Assembly (NCBI RefSeq): GCF_036924645.1
Contig: NZ_JAZHRX010000001.1
Span: 5,297,501 to 5,361,500 of the forward strand
From: Bradyrhizobium sp. AZCC 2176
Lineage (GTDB): Bacteria > Pseudomonadota > Alphaproteobacteria > Rhizobiales > Xanthobacteraceae
DNA length: 64,000 nt
Reading direction: 5' to 3'
Shown here: positions 55,052-63,793 of the stretch, one piece after another
How positions within the stretch are numbered: position 1 is the first letter of the stretch
Layout of the letters: the number at the start of each line of letters is the position of its first letter
Translations under genes and position numbers: made by a program
The notes under the pieces: generated by a model
What the model was told of the DNA's origin: nothing
The model's database searches: none
What the model saw: the letters and a program-made list of their open reading frames with translations, nothing else

Positions 55052-55479
55052 CGTGTCCTGTCGGCGAGGGCGGCCCTGACCGCCGGACTGGCATGCAATG
55101 CGCCCAGCACGGAGACTGAGGCAATGGTGGCGCGAGCAAGCTCTGGCGTGACGTCTTGGGAGATGCTGGCAAGGCCCAGAACGTTGATGTGCAGCATCTC
55201 ACCGGCGCGCTGCACCGCTTCGAGATCCTCGCGGCTGTAGTTTCGCAGTCCGAGGTCGAGCCTTTTTCGGGCCATGGACTGCTTTACGACGTCGGCGTGA
55301 CGTTCGAGCTGGTTCCGGATCGCCGTCCGGATGAAATCGGTGCGGTTCGAGTAAAACCCCTCCTGAACCATGAGATCGACGTGACCAAGGTCGACATAGC
55401 CAAGGTTGATCGTGATTTTTTCTGTTTCGGGCGGCTTGGGTCGAAGTTCCCGGACATTGCTCGCCATAGTTTTCATCAT
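55048..55479 (-). CDS. Ribbon-helix-helix (CopG-family) transcriptional regulator
   Basis: This protein of about 143 residues has an RHH DNA-binding motif in its first 60 residues: KITINLGYVDLGHVDLMVQEGFYSNRTDFIRTAIRNQLERH, the strand-helix-helix pattern with the NRTDFIRTAIR second helix. The C-terminal part is helical. It is translationally coupled to the PHB depolymerase-like gene, so it may regulate polymer use or its own operon. Start choice is uncertain (55479, 55476 or 55467), with no strong SD. A dyad at 55477-55512 overlaps the start region. Confidence 0.82.
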   Translation of the reverse strand: MMKTMASNVRELRPKPPETEKITINLGYVDLGHVDLMVQEGFYSNRTDFIRTAIRNQLERHADVVKQSMARKRLDLGLRNYSREDLEAVQRAGEMLHINVLGLASISQDVTPELARATIASVSVLGALHASPAVRAALADRTR

Positions 55480-55512
55480 CCATATAACATCTAAATGGAT
55501 GGTATATGGATG
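55477..55512. promoter_or_regulatory. Inverted repeat at the start of the RHH regulator gene
   Basis: CATCCATAT (55477-55485) and ATATGGATG (55504-55512) are exact reverse complements 18 bases apart. It lies in AT-rich DNA covering the probable start and upstream region. This is a good position for an autoregulatory operator. Confidence 0.5.
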
Positions 55513-55717
55513 TTCCAAGCGTGCGTTCAAGGTGCGCGAGCCGTTGGGAGGTGGGTTTTATTTCTGGCACCGCGGGAGAGCGTTTTCCGGCGAAAGACTG
55601 ATCTCCGCTGACCAGACATTCGTTGGGACGGCGGCTGCCTTGCTTCCATGGGAGGAGCACGTCATGGCAGCTGGTGCTGCAGCAGCCGCGACTCGTGCAG
55701 GGGTGGGAACGGCTCTG

Positions 55718-57181
55718 CTATCCGCGGATCACCGCATTGGCCTTCGCGGCGGCATCGGTCATCGCAGTCTTCGCCGGTTTCGCTCCAGAGACCACTTCAT
55801 TCACGCCGATCATGAACGCGTCCAGGATCGGTCTCGAGTGCGGATGGAAAAGGATCGCCTTGGCGCGGTCGACATCGGCATTCTGCAGATTGGTCAGCGC
55901 CGCCTCCGCGGCTTGGGCGCCGAACGCCTTCTTGAAGTCCTCACTCGACCAGGCCGACACGCGTGTCGTCGCCAGCCCCGCGGCGGCGGTCCGCATCGAG
56001 GTCGGCTTGCTTGTCGCCCACAGCAGAAACAAAAAAGCCGCCCGCTTGTTTCGCGACCTGGAATTGATGCACGCCTGCCAGTGCGACATGAAGGGCACGG
56101 ACATGCGTCCGGCGACGTGCGGAAATGCGGCAAACACGGCCTGCCTGGCAACGAGGCTTCTTGCCGGATTGGAGATGTCGGTAGCGAAATTGCTGCTGTC
56201 GATCGCCATCGCCGTTCTGCGCTGAAGAAAGTCGTCCAACACATGGTACCATTCGTACCCGCTCACACCGCCAGGGCCGGCTTGACTGAGCAACTGACCA
56301 TACATGTCGATGGCTGCGATTGCTTCGGGACTCCCGAAAGCGGCCTTGTTGTCGCTGACCATGGCCCCGCCATAGGAGAACACGAAGCTCATGGCCGGCA
56401 CGGATGAGTTGCCACTGGCCTGGGCCCGCATGGCTATCCCGGACATCTCGTCGGTCTTCACTGCGTTCGCGGTCACCAGCAGCTCTTCGAAAGTCCGGGG
56501 AACCGGCAGGTTCTTGGCTGCCAGCGCATCGTCGTTGATGAACAGGGTCACCGCCTCGGAAGTAATTGGCATGGCGTAGCGTTCACCGCCCCGCCACAAC
56601 GGAAAGGCGCGGGCGGTCTTGAGAAGGTCGTTCTCATCATACCAGCCGAGATCGGTCAGCGACTTGTCGGAATAATAGGCGTTCAGCGGCTCGAGCCATC
56701 CTGCCGAGATGCCCTGGCCGTAGGCCGTGAACATGAAGACATCCGGTGTGCTGTCGCCACGGTTGAGCTGGATCGGCAGCGCGCCCAGGTAGGTGGTCTC
56801 CAGTCGGAAGTCGGGAACGACGTTGATACCGGTGAGCTTGGTGAAGTCGGGCAAGAGCGGAGTGATCGCGTTTGACCAGGGATGGATCGCACCCGCGAGC
56901 GTGATCGTTTGCCCCGCAAATTGTTTCCAGCCTATCGCAGCGTTGGCATAGAGCGCGGTGACGTCCTCTGCGAAACCCCACCGCGGCAGCATGAAGAGGC
57001 CCGGCAAGGCCGCCCCGGCCGCGCCCAATCCCTTGACGAAGCTGCGCCGGCTGGCCGATCTGGAACTGCCCGGCAACTCTTCAAGCAACTTTTCACTTGG
57101 AGCTGACTTTTTTGGAGCCGAATCTTTTGGAGCCAAGTCTATTGGAGCCAAGTCTATTGGAGCCATGTCTATTGGAGCCAT
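55718..57181 (-). CDS. Tat-exported extracellular solute-binding protein (family 1-like), orphan
   Basis: This 487-residue protein has a twin-arginine signal SASRRSFVKGLGAAGAALPGLFML at about residues 42-66. The mature part matches ABC sugar-type binding proteins: GQTITLAGAIHPW, LLPDFTKLTGINVVPDFRLETTYLGAL, DVFMFTAYGQGISAGWLEPLNAYY, and AMPITSEAVTLFINDDALAAKNLPVPRTFEELL. No permease or ATPase gene is next to it. The first ~30 residues are a repeat of the pentapeptide APID(L/M), encoded by a 15-base repeat. CAGGAG is well placed before ATG 57181, so the repeat is probably translated. Confidence 0.87.
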   Translation of the reverse strand: MAPIDMAPIDLAPIDLAPKDSAPKKSAPSEKLLEELPGSSRSASRRSFVKGLGAAGAALPGLFMLPRWGFAEDVTALYANAAIGWKQFAGQTITLAGAIHPWSNAITPLLPDFTKLTGINVVPDFRLETTYLGALPIQLNRGDSTPDVFMFTAYGQGISAGWLEPLNAYYSDKSLTDLGWYDENDLLKTARAFPLWRGGERYAMPITSEAVTLFINDDALAAKNLPVPRTFEELLVTANAVKTDEMSGIAMRAQASGNSSVPAMSFVFSYGGAMVSDNKAAFGSPEAIAAIDMYGQLLSQAGPGGVSGYEWYHVLDDFLQRRTAMAIDSSNFATDISNPARSLVARQAVFAAFPHVAGRMSVPFMSHWQACINSRSRNKRAAFLFLLWATSKPTSMRTAAAGLATTRVSAWSSEDFKKAFGAQAAEAALTNLQNADVDRAKAILFHPHSRPILDAFMIGVNEVVSGAKPAKTAMTDAAAKANAVIRG

Positions 57182-57182
57182 G
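57111..57182. repeat. 15-base tandem repeat encoding the N-terminus of the binding protein
   Basis: About 4.7 copies of a TTGGAGCCA-AGTCT unit run from 57111 to 57182. The length is a multiple of three, so expansions and contractions keep the frame. On the minus strand each unit encodes Ala-Pro-(Ile/Lys)-Asp-(Leu/Met/Ser). Confidence 0.85.
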
Positions 57183-57400
57183 CCGTCGCTCCTGCGGTTG
57201 CTCCGGCCGAGGGATCGGACTTCACAGCACGCACGGGACCTTCCCGTGACGTTCTGGCCCCTTGCGAGGGGACCGACGGGCTTCTAAGCCGTTACTATCT
57301 GCGCGGTTGAGCGTGCCGGTTCCCGCTCAGCTACGCGGACCATGGCTGTATTTGCAATATACTAGCAATACTCTGCGTCGGCATCAGAAAACGGCCGCGC

Positions 57401-59620
57401 ATGCAGCATCGAAGACCAAGGCCAATGTCAGTCCCTCTGAGCCAGTCCTTTCGGTGGTTTGCTCGTCCGCTGGCGCTGGTGGTCGCGGCGCTTCTGGCGG
57501 TGGTTGTCGCGACCGGGTTTCTCGGCTTTCGATATTGGCAGGAGCGACAAGCGGCAAATCTTGCGCAGGAGCGCAATCGCGAGGTGCTTGAGACGCTGGA
57601 TCGGCTGAAAACGGTCATCGCCGACGTGGAGGCCCAAAGGCGGGGCTATCTGCTGACTCTCGACCCGCACTATCTCAAGGCCTATGGCGTCTCTGACGAC
57701 AGCGTGCGCCGGGACGCGCAGGCGCTCCAGGCCCTGGTTGCGAGCGATCCGTTGCAGAGCCATCGTGCCGGACATCTGGCGGTGACCGTTGCAGCAAAGC
57801 TGCGCGAGATCGATGAAATCGTCAAAGCGGTCCGCACCTACTCCGGGCCGGCTGCGCTTGCGATGATCCGCAGCCTCGATGAGATAAGGTCGCAGATCGA
57901 CCAGATGGTGGACCACGAGCGCTTCCTGCGCGTGGATCAGGAGAAGCGCGCCGAGGCACTCGAACGACGCAAGGCCTGGCTGATCGCGACCGCTGTCGTC
58001 ATTGTCGCAGTCCTGGCTGGAGTGGCGCTGGCGCTGGCACGGCACGAAGCGATCCGGCGGCGTAAAGCGATGGCAGAGAACATCGCGCTCCACGTCGATC
58101 TCCTGGCGCGCGACAAGAAGATCCGGCGCCTGGTCGACGCCAACATCGTCGGCATCATCATCTGGGAGCTCGATGGTCGCATTCTCGAAGCCAATGATGC
58201 GTTTCTCAATATGTTGGGTTACGACCAGGAGGATCTTGCCTCGGGTCGGCTGAACCGGACGGACCTGACGCCGCCGGAATGGCGCGACCGCGATGTGCGC
58301 ACGGTGGAAGAGCTGAAGCGGATGGGGACCGTCCAGCCATACGAGAAGGAGTACTTCCGGAAAGACGGCAGCCGTGTGCCCGTGCTGCTCGGCGGGGTGA
58401 TGTTCGAACAAAGCCCAAATCAAGGTGTCAGTTTTGTCCTCGATCTGACCGAGCGCAAGCGGGCGGTAGAAGCGCTGCGGCGGAGCGAGGAGCGCTTTCG
58501 CACCCTCGTGCAGTTCTCCTTTGACGTGTACTGGGAGACCGATGCGCGACACCGCTTTACTCACCAGGAGTTTGCGGAGAGCCTTGCCGATGCGCCGGCA
58601 TTGGACTCCGAGATCGGCAAGACACGTTGGGAAGTGCCTTACCTGGAGCCTGATGAAGAGGCCTGGCGAAAGCACCGGGAGACGCTCGATGCCCACCTGC
58701 CGTTCCGTGATTTCGAGCTCGCGCGGCCTGCGCCCGACGGCAGCAAGCGTTACATCTCCGTCTCCGGGCTGCCTAGGTTTGACGATACGGGGCGCTTCGT
58801 CGGCTACCGCGGTGTGGGACGGCACATCACCGAACGCAGGCTTGCCGAGGAAGCCTTGCGCGCCATGCAGGCAGAGCTCGCGCACGTCAATCGCGTCACC
58901 ACGATGGGGCAATTGTCTGCCTCGATCGCCCATGAGGTCAACCAGCCGATCGCCGCGACGGTTACCAACGCTCAGGCCGCCCTGCGCTGGCTGCGCGCTC
59001 AACCGCCCGATCTCGACGAGGTTCGCGCCTCGCTCGGCCGTATCGTCGAGGACGGCAAGCGCGCCGGCAATGTCATCGGCGGCATCCGGGCGCTCATCCA
59101 TAAGGTCCCGACGCGGAGGGATTGGTTCGACTTTAACGAAGCCATCCTCGAAATGCTCGTGTTGACCCGAAGCGAAGCGCTCAAGCATGGCATCTCGCTG
59201 CAAACTCGGCTCGCGCCTGGTTTGCCTATGGTGCAAGGCGATCGCACTCAACTGCAGCAGGTGATCCTGAACCTGATCCTCAATGCTATCGAAGCCATGG
59301 ACGACCTCGACGACGGGACGCGCGAGCTATGGATCGGCACCGAGACGGAGGCCGCCGACGGGGTACGCGTCACGGTTCGCGATTCCGGCCCGGGCCTGGC
59401 CCCGGTGGATGTGGAGCGCGTTTTCCAGGCCTTCTACACGACGAAGCCCAAGGGCATGGGCATGGGCCTCGCTATCTGCCGGTCGATGGTCGAGGCGCAC
59501 GGGGGAAAGATGTGGGCGTGCGCGAATGAATCCGGGGGCGCGGTCTTTCAATTCACCCTGCCGCTGGAACGAGACGAGAGCATTCCAGCCCAGCACGTCC
59601 GGCCCAATCCAGCCTCGTGA
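57401..59620 (+). CDS. CHASE3/PAS sensor histidine kinase
   Basis: This 739-residue protein has an N-terminal helix (ALVVAALLAVVVATGFLGFRYW), a CHASE3-type periplasmic domain of about 150 residues (DVEAQRRGYLLTLDPHYL) and a second helix (AWLIATAVVIVAVLAGVALALA). Two PAS domains follow (DKKIRRLVDANIVGIIIWELDGRI, and FRTLVQFSFDVYWETDARHRFT). The kinase core has the phospho-acceptor His511 in ASIAHEVNQPI, the N-box NLILNAIEAM, DSGPGL and the GMGMGLAICRSMVEAHGG G-box. No response regulator is adjacent. ATGs at 57401 and 57425 are both possible starts. Confidence 0.9.
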   Translation: MQHRRPRPMSVPLSQSFRWFARPLALVVAALLAVVVATGFLGFRYWQERQAANLAQERNREVLETLDRLKTVIADVEAQRRGYLLTLDPHYLKAYGVSDDSVRRDAQALQALVASDPLQSHRAGHLAVTVAAKLREIDEIVKAVRTYSGPAALAMIRSLDEIRSQIDQMVDHERFLRVDQEKRAEALERRKAWLIATAVVIVAVLAGVALALARHEAIRRRKAMAENIALHVDLLARDKKIRRLVDANIVGIIIWELDGRILEANDAFLNMLGYDQEDLASGRLNRTDLTPPEWRDRDVRTVEELKRMGTVQPYEKEYFRKDGSRVPVLLGGVMFEQSPNQGVSFVLDLTERKRAVEALRRSEERFRTLVQFSFDVYWETDARHRFTHQEFAESLADAPALDSEIGKTRWEVPYLEPDEEAWRKHRETLDAHLPFRDFELARPAPDGSKRYISVSGLPRFDDTGRFVGYRGVGRHITERRLAEEALRAMQAELAHVNRVTTMGQLSASIAHEVNQPIAATVTNAQAALRWLRAQPPDLDEVRASLGRIVEDGKRAGNVIGGIRALIHKVPTRRDWFDFNEAILEMLVLTRSEALKHGISLQTRLAPGLPMVQGDRTQLQQVILNLILNAIEAMDDLDDGTRELWIGTETEAADGVRVTVRDSGPGLAPVDVERVFQAFYTTKPKGMGMGLAICRSMVEAHGGKMWACANESGGAVFQFTLPLERDESIPAQHVRPNPAS

Positions 59621-59892
59621 TTGCGGCTTGGCGGAGCGTCACGCTGCGTAACTCGCTAGAGGGCTTGTAAGCATAAACGCAATATCCGCTTTCTGCTGTC
59701 AGACGCGGGAGCGGACCTTCGGGACCATCAAACGCTTTTAATGTGGTTCTGGAGGCCATCGGATTGTGCCGGGCGAGTTCATGACGACAGTAGGGATGGA
59801 GCCGAAGCGGGAAACCTGCTCCGGAGAGCCCTCGGAGAGCCGGCCGCACGGTAGGACTCGCTGATGGCGCGACCTCGTAAGCCGGGATGCAC

Positions 59893-60120
59893 TCACTTTT
59901 TCATGTTGTCCTGTTTTACGGGGGCCGGCGCGCCGTCTTTGTCCCTCTTGATATTGCCCTTGGTACTGCTCATGCCGGTGGTGTCCATCGAACCATCTGG
60001 CTTGGCACCATCAGTCGTTCCAGGTCTATCCATTCCGGTCTGCGGAGCGGGGCCGGTGTTCTGTGCGAAGGCTGCCCCGCACATGAGGGCGAACGCGGTG
60101 ACCGCGATAAGCTTCTTCAT
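59893..60120 (-). CDS. Small secreted hydrophilic protein
   Basis: This 75-residue product has a signal peptide (LIAVTAFALMCGAAFAQ) and a low-complexity, Gly/Thr/Asp/Lys-rich mature part (TGPAPQTGMDRPGTTDGAK) with a KKxxxxKKD-like charged end. GGAGGA stands before the ATG. I recognise no domain; similar small secreted proteins are frequent in bradyrhizobia and usually unnamed. It lies between the histidine kinase and the L,D-transpeptidase, same strand as the latter. Confidence 0.72.
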   Translation of the reverse strand: MKKLIAVTAFALMCGAAFAQNTGPAPQTGMDRPGTTDGAKPDGSMDTTGMSSTKGNIKRDKDGAPAPVKQDNMKK

Positions 60121-60265
60121 GGATTCCTCCGTGCAACCTACAATAAACTCGTCACGTAGAGCGGCGTTCCACAGGCGGACGCCTGGCCGGGGAGGGTTAT
60201 GACGCGGATTCCGCCCTGTAGGCGGCTACGAGTCCTTGGGCGTTCGGGATCCATGAGTGCGCGCC

Positions 60266-60883
60266 CTAGGCACTGCGGCCCGGCGGGAGGACGACGACGA
60301 TCGCGCCCGGCTTCACACGGTTCACGAGATCGATGATGTCTTCGTTGGTCAGGCGGATGCAGCCGGACGAGATGGCCTGACCGATATATTCCGGCTGGTT
60401 GGTGCCGTGTATGCGGTACAGGGTGTCCTTGTTGCCTTCGTAAAGATAGATCGCCCGCGCGCCGAGTGGATTGGCCGGGCCTCCGGCAATGCGCTTCGGG
60501 TAGGGGCCGAGCCGGGCCTGGATCTCCGCCGTCGGGATCCAATCCGGCCATTCGGCGGTGCGGCCGACCGTAGCGACGCCGGACCAGGCCAGCGCTTCCT
60601 CTCCCACCGTCACGCCGTAGCGGATCGCCTTGCCTCCCGGCAGGACGTAATAGAGATAACGCGCGTTGGTATCGACCAGGATCGTGCCCGGCTGCTCCTT
60701 GCGCGTGTAGTCGACAATGTGTCGGCGATAAGTCTCTGGAATGCTCGCCTGCGCATAGGGCGGGTGAGCGAGCAACTGCCGGTCCCTTGGGGTCAAACTG
60801 GCATTCGATGACGGCGCAAGCGTCGCTTGCATGCAGCCGCCGAGCAGTCCCACCAGTAACAACGCGAGCCCACGCCCCATCAT
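60266..60883 (-). CDS. L,D-transpeptidase lipoprotein (YkuD domain)
   Basis: This protein of about 205 residues starts at ATG 60883 behind GGAGGACACGCG. The signal peptide ends in a lipobox (LLGGC), so it is probably a lipoprotein. The YkuD domain has the catalytic motif HGTNQPEYIGQAISSGCIRLTNEDI, where the cysteine is the nucleophile. It would cross-link peptidoglycan through 3-3 bonds or attach proteins to it. The 30 residues after the lipobox are a short linker. Confidence 0.93.
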   Translation of the reverse strand: MMGRGLALLLVGLLGGCMQATLAPSSNASLTPRDRQLLAHPPYAQASIPETYRRHIVDYTRKEQPGTILVDTNARYLYYVLPGGKAIRYGVTVGEEALAWSGVATVGRTAEWPDWIPTAEIQARLGPYPKRIAGGPANPLGARAIYLYEGNKDTLYRIHGTNQPEYIGQAISSGCIRLTNEDIIDLVNRVKPGAIVVVLPPGRSA

Positions 60884-61023
60884 CGCGTGTCCTCCAAAAC
60901 TTACATGTCGCAATTTGTTGCTCAAAAAGTGCAGAAATCAAGGCGTCGTGCGATTATTGCGTGTCTCGCGACAAGAAAACATTAGGGGCAGGTGCCTCAA
61001 CGACCGGATCAGCCGAGTGCCAT

Positions 61024-62049
61024 TCAATCCTGGTGCGCCGCTTCCCAATCCTTTGCAGCCTTCACCGACTCTTCGAAAGCTGCGCCGCTTTCGAGCAGCG
61101 CACGTTTGAGCGCGGGCTCGAGCGGCTGTTCGGCGCCGGTATCGTCGAGCGGCATCCTGTCTTCACGCACCGCTTTCACGATCCGGGCAATCTCGCCTGC
61201 CGCGTGGGCAGGTGTGTGCATCAGCAGCAGCCGGCGCATCGGCACCGGGTTGTTCGGCACGTGACAGTTATCGCATTGCGCGTCGCGCATCCGCAGCGCC
61301 AGCGTTCGATAGGTGGAGTCGAGCTTTGGCAGATAAGGATTGTCTTGCCGGAACAAGCCGTCGAAGAGCGTTACGCGCGGCTGGATGCGTCCGTCCTTGT
61401 CCATCCACATCCATTTGCCGTCGAACCTGGGCCATATCGGTTGCGTTGAGGCAACAGGGCTGTCGCTGCCCCGCTCGGTAAATTGCCCAACGACGATCTT
61501 CGCGGTCTTTGGATTGACCCAGAGCAGAACCGAATTTGTGGCCTGATAAACAGCCCACTTCGCCTCTTCGTGCCAGAACGGATACGGAAACTGCCCGGGC
61601 GGCAGCAGGTTGCGGAACCCTGCCTGCAGACGGATCAGGTACAATCGCTCGCGCTCGACGTACTCGATACTGTACTCGCCGCTGTACATGAACAGCGAGA
61701 GGTAGAGGCCGGCAATCACATCGGGCGCAAACTGGGTGAGATTGGTGTTCTGGAGCGCTGCCCCGGCGTCCTGATTCCGGCGGCCCCACAGGAGCCTCGG
61801 CGCGAGGCTGCGCCGCAGCACGGAGTCGCCGAACAGGCTGCGCCGGCATCGGTCGAAGGCTGCCTGGTCCGAGGGTGAAGCAGGCGGACAGACTTGCTGC
61901 AACTCCAATGCGACCTCGGAGGCCATCCGCCCGATCTGGTCAGTAAGGTCGGGCAGATCGTCGTCGATGTCAGCGGCATCAGCGGCGAGGAAGGCGGCAA
62001 GCAGCAGCGCGCCGCCGGTTACCAAGCGCCTTGAGACGGCGCCGAACAT
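61024..62049 (-). CDS. Periplasmic protein with a c-type haem motif
   Basis: This 341-residue protein has a signal peptide (LVTGGALLLAAFLAADAA) and one haem-binding CDNCH at Cys259, Cys262 and His263, followed by PNNPVPMRRLLLM with candidate methionine ligands. The rest shows no familiar cytochrome fold: the first 220 residues are rich in aromatic residues (YSGEYSIEYVERERLYLI, PYPFWHEEAKWAVYQATNSVLLW). It starts four bases after the haloperoxidase-like gene stop, so the pair is translationally coupled. I do not recognise the family. Confidence 0.75.
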   Translation of the reverse strand: MFGAVSRRLVTGGALLLAAFLAADAADIDDDLPDLTDQIGRMASEVALELQQVCPPASPSDQAAFDRCRRSLFGDSVLRRSLAPRLLWGRRNQDAGAALQNTNLTQFAPDVIAGLYLSLFMYSGEYSIEYVERERLYLIRLQAGFRNLLPPGQFPYPFWHEEAKWAVYQATNSVLLWVNPKTAKIVVGQFTERGSDSPVASTQPIWPRFDGKWMWMDKDGRIQPRVTLFDGLFRQDNPYLPKLDSTYRTLALRMRDAQCDNCHVPNNPVPMRRLLLMHTPAHAAGEIARIVKAVREDRMPLDDTGAEQPLEPALKRALLESGAAFEESVKAAKDWEAAHQD

Positions 62050-62053
62050 GGGC

Positions 62054-63274
62054 CTACCGCGCCGGCTTCATGTAATTTGCCAACAGATGGTCGGCGACCT
62101 TGCGACCCATCGCATCTCCGACCTCCAGCGAATTGCGGAAATGAATGCCGCCCCAGACGCGCACCTCTTTTTGCTCCTGGGCCATCTGCGCAAAGCTGGT
62201 GAATTTGCGTGAAAGGCGCGCGTCGGAAGTATCGGTCGCGACCAAGTCTTCCGTCCCGTTGCCGAAAACAGCTTCCAGAATGCTTCGCGCCGCACCCACG
62301 TTGATCCCCGCCTGCGACGGGTATTCCGGATGCATCGGAGTGGTGTTCAGAGGCTGCCAGCCTGCGTCGCGTTCAGTCGCATCGTTGCCGTCCTGGTCGC
62401 CGTTGCGGATCGCGGTGATCGGCCGCCAAAAATTGTATTGGAATTTGGCGTCCCAATCGAGGATGAAGCAATTGGCGAAAGCCATCGACATCAGTGCGAA
62501 CACGCGCGCGCTTTCCGCCACGGCGAGGTTGTGACGAGCGGAAGCCTGCCTGGCCGCGTGGAACCATGCCGGCCCAAGGTTGGCTTGTGTCCAGAAGCGC
62601 ACCGCGTCGGACTGGGCGTCGGTCCGCTTCGTACTTTTCACTCCGCCCATTTCCTTGGTTTCGTTGTAATCGCGCGCGTAAAGCGTGCTGTTGAGGGCCG
62701 GGGGCGGAGCCGGACGGAACTGACTGGCGCTGTCCATACCCCACGGTTTGGCCGTCGCATATTGAGGGAAGAGCGGCGACGTGGTCGGCACCCACACGCC
62801 AGCCGTGGTGAGCGGGCGATATGTGTCGGGCATGTTTGTCGCGTCGCTCTGACGTTCGGCGAAAATCGCGCCCGCAACTTTTTCGCCTAACTCAATTCCC
62901 GCAGCCCGTGAGGGGTTGTCCGGAATGGTTTGCATCGTCTCTGCGAAGGCTACGTCAATCCGCGCCTTCTGGCCGGGATACTGGCGCATGAGAATTTCCC
63001 GGGCAGCCGCCGCTGCGGCGGCCTCGGCCGAGGCGTCCGGGTTAATTGGAGCCTCCGTCATGTAGCGCGAATATCGGTTCTGCACCGAGTTGATCGCGTC
63101 GGACATAGACACGTTGACCATGGCCATGCTGCGCGTCCACGGATTACCGCCCACGTTGACCGCCTTCATCACGTCCATTGCGGTGTTGTTCCAGTCGGTG
63201 ATGACGTCTGCGCGGACCAGTGTATTGGCTGAAATTAGGGTCAGGCCGACGATTGCAGCTTTCAATACGTTCAT
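62054..63274 (-). CDS. Vanadium-haloperoxidase/PAP2-like secreted protein with altered motif
   Basis: This protein of about 406 residues starts at ATG 63274 behind GGAGGCAACG, with a signal peptide (VLKAAIVGLTLISANTLVRA). Motif one of the PAP2/vanadium haloperoxidase fold is KFQYNFWRPITAI (K..R). Motif two, normally PSGH, reads PSQA at Pro319-Ser320-Gln321-Ala322, so the acid-base His is missing. Motif three is RVWGGIHFRNS (R...H) with the vanadate- or phosphate-binding histidine. It may be a non-canonical oxidase or phosphatase. It is coupled to the c-haem gene four bases downstream. Confidence 0.82.
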   Translation of the reverse strand: MNVLKAAIVGLTLISANTLVRADVITDWNNTAMDVMKAVNVGGNPWTRSMAMVNVSMSDAINSVQNRYSRYMTEAPINPDASAEAAAAAAAREILMRQYPGQKARIDVAFAETMQTIPDNPSRAAGIELGEKVAGAIFAERQSDATNMPDTYRPLTTAGVWVPTTSPLFPQYATAKPWGMDSASQFRPAPPPALNSTLYARDYNETKEMGGVKSTKRTDAQSDAVRFWTQANLGPAWFHAARQASARHNLAVAESARVFALMSMAFANCFILDWDAKFQYNFWRPITAIRNGDQDGNDATERDAGWQPLNTTPMHPEYPSQAGINVGAARSILEAVFGNGTEDLVATDTSDARLSRKFTSFAQMAQEQKEVRVWGGIHFRNSLEVGDAMGRKVADHLLANYMKPAR

Positions 63275-63461
63275 CGTTGCCTCCATCGAAAAATTGGATT
63301 TTCGAACTGCCAATGTGGTGTGAATGTACCTCCTTAATCATCTTGTCGTGCGCGCAGCCGCATCCGCGCCTCGTCACGCGAAAGTGTCGCCCAACTGCCA
63401 AGGGTCCATTACAATTTTCGCCAAGTAGTCCGACTGCGGCGGTACTTGGCGAAGGTCCAGC

Positions 63462-63686
63462 CTATCGCTCAGGCGTGTCCGTTGTCGAAGAAGACATTGC
63501 GGACCAGCGGTCGTCAAAACTCGCAGTCGGGAGCTCGTTCGCGTCGACCGTGAGGCCCTTCGACACAGTCGTGCCGGTGGAGACGACAATACCGTCGGGG
63601 GAGTGCGACCTCATGGTGACGGCGGTTGCGGCAACTGCGAGCAGAGCGACAGCCACGAACCCGGTAATCGTTCGATGCTTCGTCAT
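63462..63686 (-). CDS. Small exported protein, hypothetical
   Basis: This 74-residue protein has an N-terminal hydrophobic segment (TGFVAVALLAVAATAV) that is probably a signal peptide or anchor. A hydrophilic Ser/Thr/Asp-rich part follows (VSTGTTVSKGLTVDANELPTASFDDRW). GTAGGAGGT before the ATG is a near-perfect SD. No recognised family. It precedes the haloperoxidase-like gene on the same strand with a gap of about 190 bases. Confidence 0.7.
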   Translation of the reverse strand: MTKHRTITGFVAVALLAVAATAVTMRSHSPDGIVVSTGTTVSKGLTVDANELPTASFDDRWSAMSSSTTDTPER

Positions 63687-63793
63687 CAGGACCTCCTACT
63701 GTGGTCCCCGAAAAAAAGCCCCTTAGCGTAGGTCACGGGAACTTCGCGAAGGTTCAACAGCAAAACGAGAAGTATGGATTGCGCAAATCCAAA

